A DNA stretch of 64,000 nt from Prunus persica (lineage: Eukaryota; Streptophyta; Magnoliopsida; Rosales; Rosaceae): NCBI RefSeq assembly GCF_000346465.2, contig NC_034009.1, positions 6,990,079 to 7,054,078 on the forward strand, given 5' to 3'. A model generated the notes under the pieces. It made no database searches. It was given only the letters and a program-made list of their open reading frames with translations, and was not told where the DNA came from. The position numbers and the translations under genes were made by a program. This document shows positions 33,401 to 45,229 of this stretch, one piece after another (the first letter of the stretch is position 1; the number at the start of each line of letters is the position of its first letter).

Positions 33401-35602
33401 GCGCGATCTCTCTCGCTCTCCTCTCTCCCGTTCCAGCAGCTGTCGCCTTTCCAAGAGGCGCCGGCGCCGCCCACAGGGCACCACCGGGCCACGGGACCGG
33501 TGGCGTTCGAACCGCCGTCGTCCCTCCCTTCCTTTCCCGACCCTTCCCCGCCGGCGGCACGGCCTGTGCTGGCCGGAAGATGCAAAAAACCGACGGGAAC
33601 CCACCGAAACTTCAACGCCGTCGATCTCCCTCCTCCGGCCACCAAATCCGACCAGCAAGGTATGGTTTCTCACCTATTTTTCATGCTCTAGCTGCCTGTT
33701 GGGTAGGATTAGATCGATTCTTAGCGTAGACAACTCGATTTTCGAATTGAAAATCGGCCGAACTTCGGCCGCCGTGATCGACCATTTCCGGCCACTTTTT
33801 GGGGTAGGTCCAAGAACAAAAGTGGCTCCAAATAGGGTGTTATACCTAGAGGAGGAGTTTGGAGCTGTGGTTTTGAGATTTTTCGGCGAAGCGTTATCGC
33901 TTTGGGCACCCACGCGCTACAAGCGCGTGCGGCGGCGCGTGGGCACTGTAGAAAAAGTAGCACTATGTTCCGATGAGATTCTTAGGTTGTCACGAGTGCG
34001 TAGGATTTTGCGGATCTCAATTCGGACGTCGTTTGACTATCGAACGGAGAATCGCATATCGCGCGTTATCCGGGTTCGATAGGTTGGGACCGTTGGATGA
34101 TCCCAAATTTAATATATGTTAATCTAGGTAATTCTAGGATCGTGTAGGAATTCACGGATCATGAATCGGAGCTCCAGATGTTCCGAATAATAATTTTAAA
34201 GTTTATATTTTATATTAATTGTCAGATCGTGCGATCGTGAACAATCCGACCGTCCGATCTGAACCAAACTAGTAGGACAAGTGTCCTATACCTGGTAGAA
34301 CCCATAGGGACTTCCGGATCGGAAATTGGAGGTCGTGGGATCCGCAGGTCCGTTTGACCAGGGTTAGAGTAGTTTGACCCTTGGTTGACCGTGAGCCACC
34401 CGGAGTAATCTCACCTCTCCAGGGGAGATTATCGAGTGCTAGACTATTGTGGAGGGTTACACAATATTAGAATTAATATTTATCATTATAATTATAATAA
34501 GTTTGTACAAGAGTACAAAAGAGTCTAGAATGTCAGTTTGGAGTGCTATACGCACTACCTTAGGTACCTCCCCGAATTTTGGATTCACTACAAGCACCAC
34601 CAAGTGAAAGTTAGGTCCTGCGTAGCGTAGGTTATCCGGCGTTGGGACAGACCCCATACGTGGCGTTGGTTGTACCGGCGTATGGGGAGATTTGCAATAT
34701 GATGTTCAGGTCTCACGTGGCGTAGGTTATCCGGCGTTGAGACAGGCCCCATATGTGGCGTTGGTTGTACCGGCGTATGGGGAGATATTGTGATATTGTG
34801 TTGAGGTCGCACGTGGCGTAGGTTATCCGGCGTGTCGACAGACCCCATACGTGGCATTAGTTGTACCGGCATATGGGGAGATTTATGAGATGATGTTGAG
34901 GTCCCGCGTGGCGTAGGTTATCCGGCGTTGGGACAGGCCTCATACGTAGCATTGGTTGTACCGGCGTATGGGGAGTTATGTGATATGATGTGCAGGTCTC
35001 GCGTGCCGTAGGTTATCTAGCGTTGAGACAGACCCCATACGTGGCGTTGGTTGTACCGGCGTATGGGGAGATATTATGATAGTATGGCATGGTCGCACGT
35101 GGCGTAGGTTATCCGGCGTGTTGACAGGCCCCATACGTGGCGTTGGTTGTACCGGCGTATGGGGAGATATTATATGAAATACAAAGAAATGAAATAAGGT
35201 ATCGCCCAAGTGTGGAATTGGGTTTTATGGAAGAACTACGTGTGGCTTGATCCCTCAAGGAGGGTACGTAGGCAGCCTAAGGTTATTAGGTGCAGCCACA
35301 GACTAAATATTAGCCATAATTGGTATTTGAATTGTTTGGTAGTTGGTTAAGAATTATTGGAAGGCCGAAGGCCATTTGTGTGAATTGCATGAAATTATAT
35401 TGTGCATGCTGCCAGTTGGGAATATTAAATGCGTTTTCATGCAGGTATAAATTTTGGGAAATGTCCAATTTATAGGGGAGACTCTGCCGAAATTTTGGCA
35501 GGAAGTCTCGATCTTTAGTAAGTGGGTCTGGCATCGGGATGATGTCAGGAATTCCAAAGGGTTCGCCTCGAGTATTGAGAAAATTCGGGGCGGGTCCTTT
35601 CA
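33091..35602 (+). mobile_element. Ty3/Gypsy-type solo LTR, 2512 bp
   Basis: TGTAACACCCCGACCCC...GGGTCCTTTCA, flanked by a perfect 5-bp duplication CATGT (33086-33090 and 35603-35607). No internal domain remains, so it is an LTR-LTR recombination product. It contains a (TC)n run at about 33349-33398 and a tandem hairpin array at 34610-35170. A second, partial copy begins at 61775. Confidence 0.93.
34610..35170. repeat. Tandem array of about 95-bp hairpin units in the Gypsy LTR
   Basis: Six units with a repeated CCCCATACGTGGCGTTGG...ACCGGCGTATGGGGAGAT core at about 34652, 34748, 34843, 34937, 35033 and 35129. Each core can fold as CCCCATACG/CGTATGGGG with a loop of about 20 nt. Each is followed by a CGTGGCGTAGGTTATCCGGCG spacer. 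The paralogous LTR at 61775 has a matching six-unit array. Confidence 0.9.
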
Positions 35603-35609
35603 CATGTGG

Positions 35610-35890
35610 TAGTAGCTGTAGTAGTGGTAGTGATGGAGTGGTGGTGGTGGTGGTGATGATGAAGGTGGAGTTGGTGGTTGTGGTAGGATGGAGTGGAGGT
35701 GGTAGTGGTGGTGGTGGATGTGGAGGTTTTGGAGGAGGAGGTGGTAGTGGTGGTGGTTGTGGTGGTGGTGAAGGTGGAGGAGGAGGAGGAGGAGGAGGAG
35801 GTGGTGGTGGTGGTGATGGCGGTGGCAGTGGTTGTGGAGGTAATGAATGTGGTGGTGCAAGTGGTGGAGTTGGATGTGGAAGTGGAGGTG
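35610..35890. repeat. (GGT/GGA)n minisatellite
   Basis: Almost uninterrupted GGTGGT, GGAGGA and GTTGTG triplets. It is open in several frames on both strands because of base composition, so the apparent poly-Gly, poly-Pro and poly-Val proteins are artefacts. It lies inside the Harbinger-type element. Confidence 0.9.
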
Positions 35891-36829
35891 GTGTCATTTT
35901 TTAAAATGAATGATAGTATTTTGGGAATTAAAAAAATTCATTAAAGGTTCATCTTTGCTTTTTTTTTTTAAAGCAGCTTTGAAAAGCAACGCAGAGCCTA
36001 CTTTTAAAAACTGCTGTCAAAAGGCTACTGCTTTTAAAATAGTCGGAATATTTTATTTTTACCAAACACCTTAAACTGCTTAACTTTAAAGTGAAGTAGG
36101 TTTTTGGCACCAAAAAAAAAAAAGCAATCCCAAACGGGGCCTTAGACTGTCATGCATTACTAATCAGCAAACTTTCAATGATCTAGTAAATGTTATAATA
36201 TAATCCATAATTAATTGGCAATGGGTGGAGACGCCCGAGATGTTTTAAATTATTAAGCAACGCCTTAATTCCCCAACATGGGATCACACCCTCCTCATGT
36301 GTGAGTTCATTTAATTTTAAAATGTGGACAACATGTTAGGTTTAAGATTCTTAGAATTGGCTTTCCTTGCTAAATGTATACTTTCATGTAATTCCTCTTA
36401 ACTTAATTTAAATAGTATAATATGTACTATGAATTAATAAACTTTGTTTTTTTTTACACATGTTATGAATTAAATTAGTTTTTTCATTGTTGTCTAAAAA
36501 TTTGTAACAAAAAGATTTGAAAGACTTAGAAAGAAAAAAAAAAAAAAAAAAAAGAACCGGCCCAACTTGCCTAGCTGCAAGAAAGCATAACTGGGCCTAA
36601 ATTATTCCATAAACAATTTGTAAAAGAGTGCTGTTAAACGAACCTTAAAATTAACATCGTGCACCCTACTACCAAGTATTTATTGAATTACTAATTTATC
36701 CTAATATAAAATGGCAAAAAATGATATATTGAATTGTGAAACAAATATAATTTTAATAAGTGCACTATACTCACCATATTCAACCCTAATCAAATGTTGA
36801 GAAGTTTTCATATTGCTTGGTGCCCATGG

Positions 36830-37025
36830 CGAACAACGTATCGAGCATTGGCGGAGGGGCAAAAGTTCACAGCAATACAAGCAACAGTCTAGGCATTTTC
36901 ATTAAAGCACACTTGTCAATTTTGTTTCTGTTTCCAGCTTGAACATCAAGGGCATCAATTAAACGCTTATCCATTGCAACTGACCAAACAACGTTCTTTC
37001 CTTTGTGCTTCAAATCCCTTCTCTG
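36830..37025 (-). pseudogene. Fragment of a MYB/SANT-like (Harbinger-associated) protein
   Basis: The minus strand reads KGKNVVWSVAMDKRLIDAL followed by a NKIDKC segment. This resembles the start of the plant Myb/SANT-like DNA-binding domain found beside Harbinger transposases. The frame then slips, where family members read NENAYT, and decays. Only about 60 residues remain, so it is a fragment without function. Confidence 0.6.
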
Positions 37026-37867
37026 TCTATGGAGGTCACAATCATCCATTACCCAGAAAAAAGAAAGGAACCATATTTGGAGGGCGACAAGTTCAACCAT
37101 GCTTTGAATAAATAAGAAATAAATAAAGACAATCATAAGAATTTACAAGAATCAAGCTTTGAATTGAAGGAGCTAGCAAATCTACTCCCACAACAACTTA
37201 ATAAATTAAAGCTTTTGATGCAAATCCAAAATCTGAAAAAGAGGGCAAGAATTCATGCAAATAGAGAAACCTGATTTAGGATTGGTATTAGGGTGTTGTG
37301 TGATAGAGTGTATTAGAGTGTACCATGAGTATTTTTGGTAGTTGAATATGGTGTACTTAGTTAATTTTACATTTCGATTAAAATATTAAGGTGTACCTAA
37401 ATCATAAGGTATATTAAGTTAATTTAAAGTTCATTTAGCTACACTCTTTGCAGAAATATGTTTCAATGTTGCGATAGCAGAGCAGCATGCTATTATATTC
37501 TCGAGCAATATCATAATGCTTAATTATTGTGAAAACAATTAATCCCTGTTATTACCAAAAATATACAATAAAAAAATGCTGCGTAGTGTTGGAAATACAG
37601 CGGCTTCATAAGACTAAGACTAGGGGCATTTCGATCAAGTTATTAATCAATTGGTTGTCGTTTGATCCCATAACCCACATTAAAAAAAAGAACATCAACG
37701 GATAGTATATACGCTTTAGGTTTGCAAGGACAAGTTCCACACAATGATAACTAGGACATCACAAAGGAAAATTTATTAAACATGAAATAAAGAGGTACAC
37801 CAAGCCATGGTTGATAGAAAGGGCCTAAGCCTAATCCCACTTGAGTCAGAACTCATGGGTTTATCAA

Positions 37868-39980
37868 CTAAGTATCAAACGCAAAGGATAATGCTGACTC
37901 AAGCGACTCCAAGATTTTGGGTTGGATTGTTGACTTATGAAGAGCCTCCTCTGAAGCTAATCTTTCTTGCAAAATTTTAGAGCCCACGTACCTGCCCAAA
38001 GTACAAAATTGAAATTGATGAAAACGAGCAGAATGGCGTAGAATTAATATTACAAAACAAGACATTCAAGCCAAATATATTAGTGACAAGTTCTAGTGGT
38101 TGCAAGTAAGTGTGTATAACATACCTCCCTAACATCAGATAGAAGCCCTGTGGATGGCTCGCTGGTGTGGAAGGGAAGGTGGAGCCATCAACAACACGCA
38201 ATGCGTTGATCCCTGTAACACGGAAATCATCATCAAGCACCTCCCCGACAAGGCATCCACCGTGGTAATGCCAGTATGACGCTACTGCCTCTTGGCAAAA
38301 TGTTTCGAAGGCTGCATCATCTGTCTGGTTCTCTGGCAAAGGTATTCCCAAAATATCAAAACCTTCTATGCCCGGCAAATCTTCCACTTTATATGGTTTT
38401 AATGCGTCTGAGCTCAAGAATTCACCAATCTTCTTCATGCCGCTAACACAATGAGCAAGGTCAGTTGAATTCGAATAGTAGTTGAATGTGACATTTGGAG
38501 CGACTCTCACATCAGAGGTTGATTGCAGCGTGACAGTACCGTGAGATAATGGTCCCGGAACTTTGTTAACAATGTGAGCGAAAGTCGTATTTGGCAGGGG
38601 ATAAGTTGGAATAGGAAAAAAACTAAAGGGTGCAATAGAAAATGGCAAGCTTGATAGAGAACATTGGTAGAAGTCGCTTGTAATGCCTAGAACGGTTACA
38701 GTTGAGGGTTCTATTGGATTTGGGGGCAAAATGTTAATGAAATTACGAGGATTGTCATATATATACTGCCCGACGTATGGATGGGAAGCAACAACTGAAA
38801 TGTTGAGAGATGTTAGGTAAGACTCTGGGCCAACACCACTAAGTAGTAGAAGTTGAGGGGACCCAATTGGCCCTGCACTCAATATAACTTCTCCCTCAAC
38901 ACGTACAAATGCCTGATGAGTCGTTCCGTTCGAATCAGTATATATTACTCCTATAGCTGTCACACCTGTATTAGATATATAAGAGCATATCATTATTATC
39001 AAACAACTCGGACGAAAATAGGAAACATTTTTTGCACATCCAGTATTTGATATGACTATCCTGCTGGTAATGTTTCAAAATAATAAAACGTTAACTTTGG
39101 TAGCATACCTGATGAATTGGAAGAGAAGATGATCTTCTCTACTGCGGCATGAACTGCAACTTTCAAGTTGTTTGGGTCTCCTTTATTAAGCAGTTCATCA
39201 GATGCATGTCTGGTTCCGTTATTGTCGAAAGTTGAGCCGGTGAGTCTAGTTCCTTCTATGTGATCCAAACTAAATCCATTGTCTGGAAGAATACCAACCT
39301 CCAAGAACGCAGTTCCTGTAAGATTTTGCCAAAATTGGAAATCCGGCTTGAACACAATAGTGTCTTCAACCCAGTCATATGTCTTATTAACCAGATCCAT
39401 ATCCCATTCAATCCCTGTTTGATTAAAGAACGAGGTGTTAGCTCTTACGTAGACCCCGGCATTGATCATGCTCGTGCCACCGAGGACCCTCCCTCTTACA
39501 TTGTCAATACCATCTCCAGACACGAACCTTTCGACTGGTGTCTGTCCATCATCTTCTTGCTGCAGATTATATATAAACCCGTCTGAAGTCAACAGGTTTG
39601 GATATTCTGTAGGAAGAGTGCCCCTTTCCAGAACAAGCACCGAGTAGTTTGCTGACAAAGTTGCTGCCAATGGACACCCTGCTGTTCCTCCACCAACAAT
39701 AATGTAGTCGTATGTTCCTTCCAACTCTGTGTCATTGGCATCGTAAACAAATTCCAAGTAGCTAAAATCTGCAAAATGCGAAGAGAGGAAGAGTTGTTAA
39801 ACCTTTAGCACATGCATCTGTTCTATTTGCCTTTTTTGTTTTCTTTTTATGAATCACGAAAAAAAGTAGTTTACCATGAGCAGAGGTATTGGCAAGCGAA
39901 TGAACCTCTGAATATTGAAGATGAAGAACAAAAAGGTGCAGCACCGATACTAGTATAGCTGACATTGTTGATTTCACCAT
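37868..39980 (-). CDS. MDL: (R)-mandelonitrile lyase copy c
   Basis: Full-length paralogue. Exons 39980-39875, 39768-39109, 38965-38125 and 37991-37868 give 1731 nt and 576 residues. The start ([10 protein letters not shown]...) opens a hydrophobic signal peptide of about 29 residues. FAD motif GGGTAG, both GMC signatures, the YQC cysteine, YWHYHGG and SHPQGFY are all intact. Introns are 106, 143 and 133 bp. The C-terminus ([10 protein letters not shown]...SFAFDT) is the intact version of the tail lost in copy b, so the copies can polarise the mutation. One oddity is FVRVEGE, where the other copies have FVRGEGE or FVRGKGE; its effect is unknown. It is the twin of copy b within a segmental duplication. 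I see nothing that would inactivate it. Confidence 0.95.
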
Positions 39981-40038
39981 GTTTCTGAATATTATCAAAA
40001 CACTTTCACACTTTCATCAAGGCTCTCCCTTCTATGGA

Positions 40039-40045
40039 ATTTATA
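40039..40045 (-). promoter_or_regulatory. TATA box of MDL copy c
   Basis: TATAAAT on the minus strand, 59-65 nt upstream of the ATG at 39980, in the context CTCTATAAATTCCATAGA shared with copies b and d. Confidence 0.75.
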
Positions 40046-40279
40046 GAGGTAAGACTTAGTGAGTATAGTTAAAAAAATAATGGTTTCAACAATCACATGT
40101 TTAAATGATGATAAAATAATGATCAATTATGGAGGCAATCAAGAAAAGTACAGGTCTGATATATGATAAACAAGACGTACACCTATAGGGATTTTTTTTT
40201 TGTCTTGAAATCAAATCTCGCGATCCTATTCAAACAGCATTATTCGATAATCCATAGTCTAATTTTATAATTAATGCAG

Positions 40280-41756
40280 TCTCGTGAACAATTTCTGATT
40301 GCATCTCTGTAATTTTTCTAGGTTTGTATTCTTGGTGGTTGACTAGTCATTGTATGAATTGTGGTTGACTAGTCATCATTATCTGTTATTTGGTGGTTGC
40401 TTGATTATGCTGTCTTCACACACTTTCACCGTAGTTGTTGCTAGCACAGGGGATGCCTAGATTGACTGGTCCTTTTGAGTGCCTAGATTGTCACTAGTAA
40501 TTCTCTAGGCCTGCAGGTACGTCTTGGTGTGTTATGTGTATGTTATTGTTTGGTATAATTCATATCTGACAGTTGACTAGTCATAAGAGTATTTGATCAA
40601 GGTCTAGAGTGTGTGAAGTTTGTTACGTTCTTAGCTGAATATCTTTTAAGTGTATCCCTCGTCACCTAAGTACCGATTTCACAATGTTTTGTTATCAATT
40701 CATTATAATAGGTGTATGTAATGGTGGAATCAGGACAATGGGTGAGTTAATTAAAATTATTATCTTTAAAATCTAATGATTTTTTTTTTTTTGGTACTTA
40801 TTATAGTTTCTTTAGTCTTTCTAAAAAGAAAATGTATATATTAAATCCTATAAATTAACCATGCTAGTTCATAACTACATTAACTAATTTCAAATAAGAT
40901 TTAACATAAAACAAATGCAACTAAAAAACACATATATCAAAATAAAAATATTTTCAACAACAGAATTTAAAGTGTTCCTATTATATGCAAAAAAAAGTAA
41001 AGAAAAATTAAACTTGTATATTTGACTTGACGGCACAAGTGAATTTCATTTATAACAAAAAAATGATACACCTAATTAGGGGCATAATGAGGCAAGAAGA
41101 GTTAACACCAAACACTTATTTATGATTTAAAAAACAGAAACAAAAACAAAATCCCTAGTAACTAAGTGAAGATTACCTTAACAATAAACAAAAAAGAGGG
41201 GAAAGTTTTGCTATGTTTCTCACGTGCATTCTTGCTCAAGTGTGCTGTTGAGTTGTACAGTAGGTATTGGGTGACCTGGTTTCAAATTTGGGATGGGCTG
41301 TGGTTATTTGACTACATTTTTTATTTTTTATTTATTTTTACAGAAGACTACTACATGATATTTAATAATGATTTTTTTTTTTTTTTTTGGTATGGGTTGT
41401 AGCCCATACAGCCCTCTACATACATATGTCCTTGCCAATAACGTTTAAACTTTTGCAAGATTTTCCAACTTTTCAATCTCTGGACCATTTTCATTTTCAC
41501 ATTTTCACAAATTGAAATATATAGCCCCCCTCAACAAATTAGTACATAAAAAACTGAAAATTATTTAACTTTAATATGTAAGAATTTTGAATATGTATGT
41601 AGTTTTCAAACTAATATTTATATTTCGGGCCCTCAATTTTATAATTCTAGCTCCAACCTATTAGAAATTCACAATCCGATAAAATGTCAAAGCTGTGAGA
41701 GCAGTCAACACACAGCGATAATGAGGATAAGAACGAGCAATGAGTCGTGGAAGAAT
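40280..41756. other. Unit-B intergenic sequence, no gene
   Basis: Contains three TGGTTGACTAGTCAT copies at about 40330-40590 with no counterpart seen in unit A, then blocks homologous to 28410-29100. Confidence 0.5.
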
Positions 41757-42589
41757 ATATTCCCAACGGATAGAATTCGTATTCTATCATTTTACTTATT
41801 GCATGGGTTGAATATAAATATCGAAATTTTGTCTCATTGTATGTAAAGCGAGCCATTCATATCAAATAATATAAGGCTTGAAGGTTTGAATACAAATCTC
41901 TCTTGTTCTCTGCAAGATACGTTTCATACAACGAAACGATCTTGAGGTTAATTACAATCTTAGAAGTTTTTTTAAAAATATTAACGATAGTCTAAATTAC
42001 TCTAAATTAATCTAATTTACACACACACAGTTCGAACTTAAGCACAAGAGGGGTGTAACCCACATTTTCCATTGTTAGAAGTATCTTAAATTACCCTCAA
42101 TAGCAACAAAAAATAAAATAAAGAAAAAAAAAACTTCATTTTGAATTCAAATCAGTCTTTACATTTTGAGCTAAATCTCCAAGATGTCATAATAAATTCA
42201 CATATTTCATGTGTATTGCATGGTATACCAACCACGTGATCCCAAGAACATACAAAATTACTCGTGAGTGAGATGCTTGAGTTGAGGTTACGTTTTTGGG
42301 ACTACTCTCAATAAAAACAATACTAGAGAGACAGACAAACACAACAGTACAAATGAAAACAATATTGCTTCCACATATGTTTAATGTTTTGGAGGTCTGT
42401 TTTCATAAGCCTCATGGGGTATGAACACGTTTTTTTGGGCTAACAAAAAATACGAATTTATAAGGTCACAAAGAAATTCATAACCAAGAAACAAATGGAC
42501 TACTTAATCTTATTTTATGGTAACATTTTGGGGATCTTGTGTCAAACTTAAATTAGGGCCTTACATAATCTAATACGAAAATACTATAA

Positions 42590-42879
42590 AATAAAATAAA
42601 AATTGTCATTCCTTAATGTCATAAAACAACATTTTCATTGTCATCATTCTCATTATGCTCAACATTATCCACACATTCATCCATATTATTTTCAGTATCT
42701 TGCAATTCCTCAACATCACCTTCTTGTTGTTCATTGGAAAATATTTTCATCAATTGTAGCATGTGATTCTTTAACAATGAATCTATCTAGAGCTCCTCTT
42801 TGAGATTGAGTCAATTCTTCGATTTTTCTTTCTCTAAGTCGTTTTGTATATTAGAAACGTAATTTCTAGTAGGTGGCAT
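42590..42879 (-). pseudogene. N-terminal fragment of a hAT (ZMYM1/TTF-type) transposase
   Basis: ATG at 42879 reads MPPTRNYVSNIQ. After a 1-base shift come RLRERKIEELTQSQRGALDR and, after a further shift, an acidic Asn/Glu-rich segment ending in a stop. This is the typical low-complexity N-terminus of plant zinc-finger MYM-like hAT proteins. Zinc finger, DUF4371 and dimerisation domains are absent. It lies in a segment missing from unit A. Confidence 0.55.
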
Positions 42880-43479
42880 GTTTAGATTACAAAGAAAAAT
42901 TCCAAAACCCTATAACCTGAAAGATAACCCTAATAAGAAATAGATAAATATTTTTAAAAACTATATTTTCTTATATAACCAATCATCAACATGATAATAA
43001 TTTAATAAAATAAGTCATGTAATATATAGATTGAAATTTAGATACATACCTGCATTTGAATGAATATGACTACATGATTTTGGTTTTGAATTTCCTGCAA
43101 TTGAAAAAATAACAAAAATTGTCAAAGGATTGAAAAAAGAACAAAAGAGATTGATGAATGATGATGATTACTTACTAGAAAATCAGAGTTTAAGAGAAAG
43201 AAGAAGCCATGAAGTTTTTTGTGTGGAAGAAAATACTTTGATACTAGAACAAAAGAGATTGATATATAGTTATTTAAAGTTTGTTGTTATAATGCAAAAA
43301 TAATAAAAAACACAAATAGAATGCCTTCAATGGAACTCAAACCCAGGCCTTCAATTAAGGGATATGCATTGGAAAACCAATTCCACCACACACGCTTTTG
43401 TGCCAACATGTAGCACGCTAAAGTATATATACAATGCCTATAATATTAATATATACATATATAACGTAAAGAATTTTTT

Positions 43480-45010
43480 TTACAGTGCAAATGTGCTCCT
43501 CATTTTGTACCTGAGTTCGAATTCCCTTACTTGTAGTATGTAAAACTAAAATGTACATATTCTTTGACACGTTGTGTACGTTCATATACCAATTTTATTT
43601 TTTTTGGTTGGAGAAAATATTTATTCAAAACGAAATAAACATGAAGATAATACATATGAGATTCGTCCATAAGTCAAATGTGAATATCAAGAAACAATAG
43701 CGCAATGTTAATTAAAAGACGCCATCCTTGAATCCAGTCAGGGGGAACAAATAAACAAAACAAGATCAAAAGAGAAAAAGCATCAAAATCTGCACACACC
43801 AACTGTCAACCTACATCTAACTATGTCGCATGCTAAATAAATTGCCTCAGTTAAACCCTGGAAACAAAACAAGAGCGTCTAAAATAATCTGATTGTAAAA
43901 ACTTTGTTAGAAACAACTGCCAAATGCACAGTAGATGATAAAACAAGCAAATGACATAAACCTGTACCTGTACTCGTACTCAAACAAAATAATCTCCACA
44001 AAGGGAATAAAAAATGATAAATAAGAAAACATATTTACATTGAAAAATATCAAACTCCAAGTAGTAACCCTGCGTGGCCTTCGACAGTAGGACTGTCAAG
44101 CAATTTATGGATTTTGGCGATTTACCACATCTCAAGAAGCAATATGCTTTCGTGAACTGTCAGACTATCTTATTGTACCAAGTTTTGGCAATTTACAAAT
44201 ATTACTGAGGACATTAAAAAATTTCTCTAAATTTTACCTTAAAGATTAAATTGCACATACACCTATGATAATTTATATTTTTTTTTAATTTTTTAATTTT
44301 TGGTTTAACAAAAGTTTAGGGGAAAGGGGAGGGGAGGCTACCTCATTTTAAGGCTAGAGCATATTAAGGCCTATTTGAAGACTTACAGAGGGGTCTTAGC
44401 CCATGTTTTGAGTTTTACAGAATACCCACTAGGAGAGATTGTCGGCAACGGGACTGAAAGGGGTTTAGGGTTTTCTAGATAATTTTGGGAATATTAGTTG
44501 GTGCATTTAGCAAAATGTATTTTTAGAGAAATGCTCCTCCTCCATAGTGAGTGAAGTAATTATTGAGCTTAACATTTTTGCCAAATCCAACACTTAAATG
44601 GGATGTTCCTCAGTTGACGTCCCATATGTTTTTGTTGGGTGCTTTGGTAAAGATGGTGCTGGTGGAGTGAGCATTTCGAGAGGATTGAATTTTTCGAGAT
44701 GTTTAGTTCATATGAATTAAAAATGTGTACCCTTTTATCCTGTTATCAAGAAAAAGTCTATTTTCGTTTGATTTTGTTATGTATATAAATTATAATATAT
44801 CTTTGATTAAGTCTAACGTGTACTTGTTGGATTTTCTGGCTTAAGTATAGTTTACGATGTGAAAGTTTGCCCTCCATTCTTTTGGCGTTTACATTAGATG
44901 ATGGAAAAGCCTGGCCACTGAATAGAATTATTAACTGGAGAGGTTTATTAATTTAAATTAGGTTTAAGGTCCTCTGACACCTTTATTAATTTAATTGTTC
45001 ATTTTTCTTC
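43480..45010. other. Unit-B segmental-duplication sequence, no gene
   Basis: Matches 30060-31910 in unit A, including the highly conserved block 43880-44215. AT-rich elsewhere. Confidence 0.6.
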
Positions 45011-45229
45011 CACACCCATTGCTCTTTCCCCAAGTAATGGGCTAAGTTCCTGTTTAATCATCAGAAAATATATGTGCACAAGCTGACAAACTAAGTTAAA
45101 CCCTTTGTTAAGGAGACAAAAAAGAAAAAAAAAAAGAAAAAAAATAAACAGAGAGAAAAGAATCTTTGTTATTAAACAATTGTCCAAAACAATAACGCAG
45201 AAAACTGGAAATAATCTTACAAATAAAAC

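Larger units (their letters stand above)
32860..36141. mobile_element. PIF/Harbinger (Tourist-like) element with nested solo LTR
   Basis: Terminal inverted repeats GGTCCTGTTTGGGATTG and, on the reverse strand, GGCCCCGTTTGGGATTG, flanked by TTA (32857-32859 and 36142-36144). Without the nested LTR it is about 765 bp and includes a GGT-rich minisatellite. The matching unit-B site (GGGCTTGGACTAACATGC near 47237) lacks it. No transposase is encoded. TIR and TSD point to Tourist/Harbinger. Confidence 0.8.
15474..36330. repeat. Segmental duplication unit A (contains MDL b)
   Basis: Collinear with unit B (36597-47420) in many blocks. Examples: 15474-15563 with 36597-36640 plus 37447-37520; the MDL gene; 22200-22500 with 40015-40280; 28690-29100 with 41030-41400; 30060-30375 with 43480-43790; 30760-31080 with 43880-44215; 31620-31910 with 44730-45010; 32130-32860 with 46510-47240; 36150-36330 with 47245-47420. 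Differences are mainly transposon insertions. Confidence 0.85.

Noticed and set aside
33322..33729. Several overlapping frames over the TC run in the Gypsy LTR
   Set aside because: Simple repeat plus GC-rich LTR sequence; frames overlap on both strands and are not collinear with the second LTR copy.
34610..35170. CRISPR-like array
   Set aside because: Repeats of about 95 bp have no unique spacers and lie inside a plant LTR.
35539..35944. Long Gly-, Pro- or Val-rich open frames on both strands
   Set aside because: They arise from the GGT/GGA minisatellite; no start context, homologous domain or stable frame.
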